Assembly: GCA_964517765.1 (NCBI GenBank)
Contig: CAZFEN010000009.1
Span: 1-46,859, forward strand
Direction: 5' to 3'
Source: Hydromicrobium sp964517765
GTDB taxonomy: Bacteria > Actinomycetota > Humimicrobiia > Humimicrobiales > Humimicrobiaceae
Length of the DNA stretch: 46,859 nt
In this document: in pieces, positions 40,713 through 46,859 of the stretch
How positions within the stretch are numbered: the stretch's first letter is position 1
Layout: each line of letters starts with the position of its first letter
Program-made: the position numbers and the translations under genes
The notes under the pieces: model-generated
The model's input: the letters and a program-made list of their open reading frames with translations, nothing else
Database searches by the model: none
Told to the model about the DNA's origin: nothing

Positions 40713-41732
40713 ATGAAATTCAAAAATTCACCTTTATTTCTCAAAAGAATCATGATCCCGGTCATTATTCTCATCTCTATTTATTTTCTCGGTTCTCTGG
40801 GGTATATGATAATCGAGAAAATGACTTTTCTTGATTCCCTTTTTATGACCACAATAACTTTAACCACGGTTGGTTATGGGCTGGTAAAAGAACTCTCAAA
40901 AACTGGAACCATCTTTACTATTTTACTTATTATATTTGGAACCGGAACAGCTGCATATATTTTAATTACTTTAACAGATTTTATCCTGAGCGAATTTTTA
41001 TCAGGAAGAATCGAAAAGAGAAGGAAAATAAAAATGATATCTAAATTAAAAAACCATTATATAATTTGCGGCCTGGGAAGAGTCGGGCTCGAAATTGCAA
41101 AAGAATTGTCCGGTAACAAGATCAATTTTATAATAGTAGACAATGCCGACGGTCCTATAGAGATAGCCAGACAAAATAACTGGCTGTATATTAAGGGTGA
41201 CGCAACCAATGATGAAACACTGCTCGAAACACAGATAACAAGTGCAAAGGGTTTATTTGCAGCACTGGATACCGATTCAGAGAATGTTTATGTCATCCTC
41301 TCCGCCAAATCTTTAAATCCATCCATATTCGTTGTAGCCAGGGCAACCATATATGAGACTATAAATAAATTAGAAAAAGCAGGTGCGGACAGGGTAGTTT
41401 CCCCTCAGATAATCGGAGGTAGAAGAATGGCAGCTATGGCCCTTCAGCCTTCAATATGCGACTTTTTGAACACCATTATGCAGACAGAGGAAGATGAAAT
41501 CAAACTTGCAGAGATTGAGATTATATCAAACAGCAGGATAGATAATATAACTATAAGAGAAGCCGATAAGAAATATAGAATTGAAGCTCTGATAATATCC
41601 GTAATTGAGAAAGGAGAAAAAATCTCAGTTAAAAAAGCAAGCGGAGATACAAATATGAAATCAGGCTACAAAATAATCGCTCTCGGAACCGGCAGTCAGA
41701 TCAAATATCTTACAGACCTGGCATCAGGGTAA
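40713..41732 (+). CDS. Potassium channel with RCK (TrkA-N/TrkA-C) domains
   Basis: A 339-residue two-helix channel (MthK/Kch type). TM1 (IPVIILISIYFLGSLGYMII), pore with selectivity filter TTVGYG, TM2 (TIFTILLIIFGTGTAAYILI). From residue 112, an RCK domain with the Rossmann GLGRVGLEIAKEL, IIVDNADG and IKGDATND. The last about 85 residues are TrkA-C-like. The NAD- or ligand-gating loop is intact. It is divergent from the PerR/Fur gene and has no own partner nearby. Confidence 0.93.
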   Translation: MKFKNSPLFLKRIMIPVIILISIYFLGSLGYMIIEKMTFLDSLFMTTITLTTVGYGLVKELSKTGTIFTILLIIFGTGTAAYILITLTDFILSEFLSGRIEKRRKIKMISKLKNHYIICGLGRVGLEIAKELSGNKINFIIVDNADGPIEIARQNNWLYIKGDATNDETLLETQITSAKGLFAALDTDSENVYVILSAKSLNPSIFVVARATIYETINKLEKAGADRVVSPQIIGGRRMAAMALQPSICDFLNTIMQTEEDEIKLAEIEIISNSRIDNITIREADKKYRIEALIISVIEKGEKISVKKASGDTNMKSGYKIIALGTGSQIKYLTDLASG

Positions 41733-41759
41733 TTAGAAATCATATTTAATGGAGCAAAT

Positions 41760-42698
41760 ATGGATCCGGAGAAACTAAAACAATACCAATTTGAAGTAGA
41801 ACGGGAAATCAAAACAAACATTCTCCCCTTCTGGACCTATAAAACATTGGACAAAGAAAACGGNNNNNNNNNNNNNNNNNNNNNNNNNNNNNNNNNNNNN
41901 NNNNNNNNNNNNNNNNNNNNNNNNNNNNNNNNNNNNNNNNNNNNNNNNNNNNNNNNNNNNNNNGGTGGATACTATGATGCATGCAATCGTGATTGGTCAC
42001 TTGCCACAGACATGCGGCTGAGTGAAGGAGATATGAATGCCCCCAAGACAATGAATACAAGTCTCCATATTTTAGAAGCATATACCAATCTCCTGCGTTA
42101 TTGGAATGACCGGAACCTGCACAGCCAATTAAAGAATTTAATTCTGGCTATCAAAACTCATATTATTGATCCTTCCACATATCACTTTAAATTATTTTTT
42201 AAAGCAGATTGGGAAAAACTCTCGGATACGGTTTCTTATGGACATGATATAGAGGGAAGCTGGCTTTTAGTGGAAGCAGCGGAAATTCTGGATGAAGAAT
42301 CATTCCTTGAAGATATTAAAAAAGTAGCTATCAAAATGGCGGAAATAACTTATAGAGAGAGTGTTGCTCCCGATGGCGGCCTCTGGTATGAAGGCGATTC
42401 AAAAGGTATAACTAAATTTGACAGTGACTGGTGGCCCCAGGCAGAAGCAATGGTAGGTTTCTTAAACGCATACCAGATCAGCAAAGAGGAACGTTTTCTA
42501 CAGTCATCGCTTGATAGCTGGAATTTTGTAAAAAAATTTATAATTGATAAAAAATATGGAGAATGGTTCTGGTCCGTTGATAAAAATAGGAATGTGAACC
42601 AGAAGTTAGAAAAGGTTGGTTTGTGGAAGTGCCCTTATCATAATGCCCGTGCCTGTATGGAAGTTCCGGAAAGATTAAATCATATTATAAACCCATGA
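41760..42698 (+). CDS. AGE-family epimerase, probably cellobiose/mannobiose 2-epimerase (gapped)
   Basis: Converts the reducing glucose of beta-1,4-disaccharides to mannose or back. The N-terminus KLKQYQFEVEREIKTNILPFW and TLDKENGG match cellobiose 2-epimerases. The second part includes GDMNAPKTMNTSLHILEAYTN, YGHDIEGSWLLVEAAE, SDWWPQAEAMVGFLNAYQ and the late KCPYHNARACME, with the catalytic His residues in YGHDIE and PYHN. Homologues are about 400 residues; here about 280 are seen. About 100 residues between the two GG(Y/F)Y-like segments are in or lost at the 100-N gap, so the gap is longer than drawn. A GH130 phosphorylase follows directly, the classic pair for mannobiose use. Confidence 0.82.
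   Translation: MDPEKLKQYQFEVEREIKTNILPFWTYKTLDKENXXXXXXXXXXXXXXXXXXXXXXXXXXXXXXXXXXGGYYDACNRDWSLATDMRLSEGDMNAPKTMNTSLHILEAYTNLLRYWNDRNLHSQLKNLILAIKTHIIDPSTYHFKLFFKADWEKLSDTVSYGHDIEGSWLLVEAAEILDEESFLEDIKKVAIKMAEITYRESVAPDGGLWYEGDSKGITKFDSDWWPQAEAMVGFLNAYQISKEERFLQSSLDSWNFVKKFIIDKKYGEWFWSVDKNRNVNQKLEKVGLWKCPYHNARACMEVPERLNHIINP
41864..41963. other. Assembly gap (100 N) inside the 2-epimerase gene
   Basis: A placeholder of exactly 100 N. The protein resumes at GGYYDACNRDW, corresponding to a position about 100 residues further than where it breaks off in this family, so about 250-330 bases are probably missing. Confidence 0.9.
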
Positions 42699-42762
42699 TA
42701 TTCCGGATTAAGAATAAGAAAAATATATCCATATATTAGTAACCGGCAAGTAAAGGAGGATA

Positions 42763-43757
42763 ATGAATACGACCAGACAAACAATCATTGGTTCTGCGTT
42801 ACCAAATATACCCTGGGAGGAAAAACCTGAAGGATATAAACATACGGTATGGCGTTACAGCAAAAATCCAATTATACCCAGAGGGATCTTATACCCTCGG
42901 CAAATAGTATCTTCAATAGTGCAGTGGTACCGTTTGAAGGCGAATTTGCAGGGGTGTTCCGCTGTGATAACAGGCTACGTAATCAGCAGCTTCACAGCGG
43001 CAGGAGTAAGGACGGCATTAACTGGGAGATAGATAACGAACGCATATCGTTTATCTCTGATGATCCTGAAATAGGAAAATTCGATTATGCTTATGATCCA
43101 CGTGTATGCTGGCTTGAAGACAGGTATTATGTAACCTGGTGCAATGGTTATCATGGTCCTACAATAGGAGTTGGGTATACATATGATTTTAAAAAATTCT
43201 ATCAGCTGGAAAACGCCTTTCTGCCCTTCAACAGGAACGGGGTGTTATTCCCGAGGAAAATAGAAGGCAAATATGCCATTCTGAGCCGCCCCAGCGATAA
43301 CGGGCATACCCCTTTTGGGGACATTTTTTACAGTGAAAGCCCTGATTTGTGCCACTGGGGTAAACACCGGCATGTTATGTCCCCCATAAATAAATGGGAA
43401 ATCACCAAGATAGGGGCCGGCCCTACGCCCATCGAAACTACTGAAGGCTGGCTGCTTATATATCACGGTGTTTTGACCTCCTGCAATGGGTTTCAATATA
43501 GTATGGGCGCCGCAATTCTTGATATTGATGAGCCATGGAAAGTTTTGTACAGAACCGAACCATCTTTACTCTCACCCTGGGAACTATATGAATGTGTCGG
43601 AGATACGCCAAATGTATTATTTCCATGTGCTGCACTTTGTGATGCACCCACAGGACGTATAGCAATTTACTATGGAGGCGCAGACACTGTTACATGCCTT
43701 GCTTTTACACAGATGGATGAACTTATTGATTTTATAAAATCGAATTCAAAGGTGTAG
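42763..43757 (+). CDS. GH130 beta-1,4-mannoside phosphorylase, frameshift near 42883
   Basis: Cleaves mannosyl-glucose or mannobiose with phosphate to mannose-1-phosphate. The first part (ATG 42763 with a perfect AAAGGAGG site) reads EEKPEGYKHTVWRYSKNPII then PR, and leaves the family; the second frame then continues with DLIPSANSIFNSAVVPFEGE and FAGVFRCD. GH130 homologues read through NPIIPR.LIPSxNSIFNSAVVPF, so two extra bases (or one missing) at AGAGGG, 42880-42885, break the gene. Removing two bases gives 330 residues, the normal length. The rest is intact (DPRVCWLEDRYYVTWCNGY, GDIFYSESPDLCHWG, GAGPTPIETTEGWLLIYHG, YGGADTVTCLAF). Sequencing or assembly error is the simpler reading; a recent pseudogene is possible. 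Confidence 0.85.
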
Positions 43758-43773
43758 TTATAAAATAGGATTC

Positions 43774-44445
43774 TTATATGTTATCATGGAAAACCTTGTA
43801 ATCACCGCTCAGGAAGTATAAAACTCTCTCTCCAATATTTACAGATTGGTCTCCTATTCTTTCGAGGTATCTGCTTGCAAGCACGATATTGGTTATGAAC
43901 TTGATATTTTCTTCACTGGCTTCACGGGATGTAAATAACTTTCTAAAAACCATTTTTTGAATCTCGTCTACCAGATCATCTGATTTTCCCATTTTCGAGG
44001 CTAATTTAATATCTTTATTTTTAAAGGATTCAAGGGCTCTACCCAGTTCCGGTTTCACGAGATTCCCCATCTCAATCAGCAGATCTATGATTTCTTTATC
44101 GAGATACTTCTTTTTCTCTTTGGCCAGCCTTATTACAATTTTAGAAATATTTACAGAAAGATCACCGATTCTTTCCAGATACTTGATAATTATACTTACA
44201 GAATGCAAATATCTTAAGTCTTTGGCTACCGGCTGGTGTCCAGCCTGCAGAATAATGCATTTTTCCTCTATAAAAACATCATATTCGTCAATTCTCTCAT
44301 CTTTTTTTACCACATCCTGCGCCAGTTCTGTATTCATTTCAATAAAAGCTTTTATTGAATTATAAACCGCCTCCTGTACCAGACTCCCCATTGTTATGAC
44401 ATCTTCGGTAATTTCATCCATTTTTTCGAGAAATGTCTTTCTCAC
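43774..44445 (-). CDS. phoU: PhoU phosphate-signalling adaptor
   Basis: A 223-residue all-helical protein with two PhoU repeats (MGSLVQEAVYNSIKAFIEMN ... YLERIGDLSVNISKIVIRLA, and FITNIVLASRYLERIGDQSVNIGERVLYFL). It links phosphate transport to PhoR/PhoB signalling. It is third in the row histidine kinase, response regulator, PhoU, but no Pst transporter is in the window; the Na/Pi symporter at 23549 has its own PhoU-like domain. Start ATG at 44445 after GGAGTAAAAAGTGAG. Confidence 0.93.
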   Translation of the reverse strand: MRKTFLEKMDEITEDVITMGSLVQEAVYNSIKAFIEMNTELAQDVVKKDERIDEYDVFIEEKCIILQAGHQPVAKDLRYLHSVSIIIKYLERIGDLSVNISKIVIRLAKEKKKYLDKEIIDLLIEMGNLVKPELGRALESFKNKDIKLASKMGKSDDLVDEIQKMVFRKLFTSREASEENIKFITNIVLASRYLERIGDQSVNIGERVLYFLSGDYKVFHDNI

Positions 44446-44541
44446 TTTTTACTCCTTGTAGATATCTTTTATTATAAGTAAATTTTAATATTTAGAAAAT
44501 TATTTTTATTAATAAAGAATTAAATAAATATTAAAAGTATA

Positions 44542-45252
44542 TTAAATATGATCTGTTGTTTTATATCCATAACCATGAACCGTCTTTATGAACTTTTTCC
44601 CGAATCCCTTATATGACATCTTTTCTCTTATTCTCCTGACATGGACATCAAGAGTTCTTGTATCTCCGAAATAATTATCCCCCCATACTTTCTTTATTAA
44701 TTCCATACGGGGAACAAGGTCGTTTATATTTCTTAGCAGCAATGAAACTACCTGAAATTCTTTGGGATTCAGATCAATCCGATCAGAATCCAGAAGTATC
44801 TCGTGTTTACTCTCATCGATAGTCAACTCGATTTCCTCAAAAGCAAATTTTTCCTTAAGCGTTTTACCGGTATTTTCATACGATTGATTGTTGGCTCTTT
44901 TAAGGACATTTTTCACTCTGGCCATGAACTCTCTTAAACCAAAGGGTTTTACTATATAATCGTCTGCCCCCAGCTCCAGACCCAGAACTTTATCAAATTC
45001 TTCACTCTTTGCGCTTAAGATAATTACAGGTACATTGGTTTTCCTTTTGATTTCCCTGCAAATATCAAAACCATCCAGATCGGGAAGCATTAGATCAAGT
45101 ACAACCAGATCGGGTTTTTTTATATTAAAATATTCCATAAAACTATTACCATTCCTGAAGCTTCTTACCTTATAATCATTCCTTACCAGATTATATTCCA
45201 GAATCTCCAGAATATTTTCTTCATCATCTACAATATATATTTCTTTTTCCAT
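44542..45252 (-). CDS. phoB: OmpR/PhoB-family response regulator
   Basis: A receiver domain (residues 1-120) with acidic pocket DDEE, phosphoacceptor Asp in LVVLDLMLPDLDG, ILSAKSEEFD and KPFGLREF. It is followed by a winged-helix DNA-binding domain (LNPKEFQVVSLLLRNI, RTLDVHVRRIREKM, GKKFIKTVHGYGYK). ATG 45252 is the family start; a TTG at 45270 is open but lacks support. It is 33 bases after the kinase gene and is followed by phoU, so a phosphate-responsive PhoB role is likely. Confidence 0.9.
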   Translation of the reverse strand: MEKEIYIVDDEENILEILEYNLVRNDYKVRSFRNGNSFMEYFNIKKPDLVVLDLMLPDLDGFDICREIKRKTNVPVIILSAKSEEFDKVLGLELGADDYIVKPFGLREFMARVKNVLKRANNQSYENTGKTLKEKFAFEEIELTIDESKHEILLDSDRIDLNPKEFQVVSLLLRNINDLVPRMELIKKVWGDNYFGDTRTLDVHVRRIREKMSYKGFGKKFIKTVHGYGYKTTDHI

Positions 45253-45284
45253 AAACCATTGAGTACCCAAAGTCCGATATCCGG

Positions 45285-46625
45285 CTATTCCTTTAATAAA
45301 ACTATACTGAATCTTGTTTCTCTGTAAGGAATACTGCTGACACTTATTTTTCCTTTATGAAGATCCACGATATGTTTTACTATAGAAAGACCAAGCCCTG
45401 ATCCGATCTGTTTTGAAGATCCGGGATTCCTGCCCCTGTAAAATCTCTGAAAAATATAGGGCAGTTCATCCTTGTTTATTCCAATTCCGTTATCCTTGAA
45501 TGTCAATAAAATTTTGCTGTTCTCTTCCCTGATATCTATATCCAATTTCACTCCATCCCCCGCGTAAAATATGGAATTTTCGATTATATTGCGAACCATT
45601 TGCCTGAAAAGCTCCCCATCAGTTTGATAGTTTATCGGATTACTATTAAATTTAAAATCTATTTTCAGATTATTTTGGTTGGCCAGAAATGAAAGAGATT
45701 CTATGGTATCCTTTATTATATCGATCAAATTATATTCTTTCTCAAATAATACATTCCTCCTGTATTCAATATTCGATAGATCCAAAATATCTTTGATCAA
45801 AAGATTAAGTCTTTCGACCTCTTTTAATGATTTGGATAGATAGTCTTTGATTTTCTCCTGATTAATGGAATCATCACTCAGGATTGTTTCCAGATATCCT
45901 CCTATGGAAGTAAGAGGTGTCCTCATCTCGTGCGATATGTTGTCCACAAACTGGCTCCTTAATTTTGAGAACTCAACTTCCGGGGTCACATTTCGGAAAA
46001 AAATTAAAATTAAGACAGTTATGTCTTCGTTTTTCTTAATATCTTCTACACTGGAATATGGACTAAAAATAACCGGGATGGTTTCGACTTCAAGATGTTT
46101 TTCTTCTTCTTCGAAAAATACTATATCATTTTCCTGAGATACCAGCTCTTTAAATGACCTTGAGATTTGATTTTCTAATTTCTCATTGTTTAGGGCTATT
46201 ATAGTTTTGCTGTTTAAAACATCCCCACGATTCAAATAAAAGAGATTCAAAAGACTATTGTTTATCTTTAAAATCTTTCTTTCTCTATCAATTATCATTA
46301 TACCCTGTTGGGTATTATCAATAATCATATCTATTAAATAGGAATTCTGTTTGATGATTTTGATTATATCCTTAAACAAATTGATGACTTCTTCTACATC
46401 AAATATGTAAGGTTTTACCTTTAAATCCCTGATATTCGTACTCTGGTTCCCGGAATTATCACTATTTATATTCTTAATTGAATTTATGCCAGATAATATT
46501 GATTTAATAGCCTCCGAAAACTTGCGATTGAGAAACCTGTTTCTAAGAATAAATATAACAAGGACTATAGTCAGGACCAGGATAATTGATGCAGATATAT
46601 AGAATAATGTCTGATATGGTAACAT
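45285..46625 (-). CDS. phoR: PhoR-like sensor histidine kinase
   Basis: 446 residues. One N-terminal helix (LFYISASIILVLTIVLVIFIL), no extracellular sensor loop; a PAS-like region from about residue 95 (IDNTQQGIMIIDRERKILKINNSLLNLF). Dimerisation/phosphoacceptor block FVDNISHEMRTPLTSIGGYLE (His in SHEMRTP). ATP domain with NIIENSIFYA, DNGIGI, RFYRG and GSGLGLSI. A single helix and an intracellular PAS fit the Gram-positive-type PhoR that senses through PhoU and cytoplasmic signals. Gene order kinase-regulator-phoU is reversed relative to the usual regulator first. Confidence 0.9.
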   Translation of the reverse strand: MLPYQTLFYISASIILVLTIVLVIFILRNRFLNRKFSEAIKSILSGINSIKNINSDNSGNQSTNIRDLKVKPYIFDVEEVINLFKDIIKIIKQNSYLIDMIIDNTQQGIMIIDRERKILKINNSLLNLFYLNRGDVLNSKTIIALNNEKLENQISRSFKELVSQENDIVFFEEEEKHLEVETIPVIFSPYSSVEDIKKNEDITVLILIFFRNVTPEVEFSKLRSQFVDNISHEMRTPLTSIGGYLETILSDDSINQEKIKDYLSKSLKEVERLNLLIKDILDLSNIEYRRNVLFEKEYNLIDIIKDTIESLSFLANQNNLKIDFKFNSNPINYQTDGELFRQMVRNIIENSIFYAGDGVKLDIDIREENSKILLTFKDNGIGINKDELPYIFQRFYRGRNPGSSKQIGSGLGLSIVKHIVDLHKGKISVSSIPYRETRFSIVLLKE

Positions 46626-46774
46626 CTGTTCTTAATTTATGAATAATAATTCTATTCTAAAATTATAGCATATGTCATTTTTTATAAATATTGGATAGGT
46701 TTCTTATATGTAGAAACTTATAAAATAGTAACTTTAATATAAATAAACATCTGGGATTAAGCATTTTGATTAAA

Positions 46775-46789
46775 GGGATTTAAGATCCC
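46775..46789 (-). terminator. Weak hairpin downstream of tRNA-Phe
   Basis: GGGAT and ATCCC form a 5-base stem around 5 bases, directly after the tRNA-Phe 3' end on the minus strand, followed by TTT and AT-rich sequence. A weak terminator is possible. Confidence 0.3.
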
Positions 46790-46804
46790 GTGGGCAGATA
46801 AGTG

Positions 46805-46859
46805 TGGTGGCGAGACGCAGAATTGAACTGCGGACACATGGATTTTCAGTCCACTGCTC
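46805..46859 (-). tRNA. tRNA-Phe (GAA), 5' part cut off by the window edge
   Basis: On the minus strand: GAGC end of the D-arm, anticodon stem GTGGA/TCCAT with loop CTGAAAA (anticodon GAA), T-arm CGCAG-TTCAATT-CTGCG, acceptor half TCTCGCC, discriminator A and encoded CCA (46805-46807). The first about 20 bases lie outside the window. Confidence 0.92.

Noticed and set aside
46698..46718. GTTTC...GAAAC inverted repeat upstream of phoR
   Set aside because: Five-base arms with one outer mismatch in AT-rich sequence; no link to a known Pho box pattern.

Overview
The window is one AT-rich bacterial scaffold with three 100-N gaps (6018-6117, 8282-8381, 41864-41963), so it is probably a metagenome assembly. 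Rubrerythrin next to a Fur/PerR-type repressor, an NAD-linked flavin/Fe-S diaphorase and Na+-linked transporters suggest an anaerobic or microaerophilic heterotroph. The order rsmI-metG-tatD-rsmA-ispE is the one commonly seen in Gram-positive-type lineages (Bacillota/Actinomycetota-like); I cannot place the organism more precisely. Many starts are GTG or TTG behind strong GGAGG-type ribosome sites, and one gene (rsmI) appears to start with ATT.

Layout. 1-250: decayed IS630-type transposase end. 240-3833 (minus): three-gene diaphorase operon of HoxE-HoxF-HoxU type. Its first gene is a fusion of a Fur DNA-binding domain to a NuoE/HoxE [2Fe-2S] domain, and a near-consensus Fur box lies directly upstream. 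4067-7217: lipoprotein L,D-transpeptidase, ParA/Soj, RlmN. 7330-9727: ABC-2 exporter (gapped). 9728-11875: orphan TOBE fragment, ATP-cone/endonuclease protein, MsrA, FmdB-type zinc ribbon. 12022-21307 (minus): uronate catabolism island consisting of an IclR regulator, TRAP transporter PQM, KduI, KduD, KDPG aldolase fused to a glyoxalase-like domain, KDG kinase, and a GC-rich DUF4861-like protein. 21549-29150: FAH hydrolase, LysE exporter, DsrE protein, Na/Pi symporter, CDF metal exporter, DegV with a repetitive tail, a small membrane protein, BASS symporter. 29201-34424: tRNA-Val, two further ABC-2 exporters with a TetR regulator, tRNA-Gln. 34526-40604 (minus): ispE, rsmA, tatD, metG, rsmI, rubrerythrin, PerR/Fur. 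40713-43757: K+ channel and a beta-mannobiose pair (2-epimerase plus GH130 phosphorylase, the latter frameshifted). 43774-46625 (minus): PhoR-PhoB-PhoU type phosphate control. The right edge cuts a tRNA-Phe.

How it works together. The uronate island can carry an imported 4-deoxy-5-keto-uronate through KduI, KduD, KdgK and Eda to pyruvate and glyceraldehyde-3-phosphate. The epimerase/GH130 pair would turn mannobiose into mannose-1-phosphate and glucose. The strongest candidate for something undescribed is the Fur-NuoE fusion: a DNA-binding domain welded to an electron-transfer subunit of the operon it sits in, behind what looks like its own operator.
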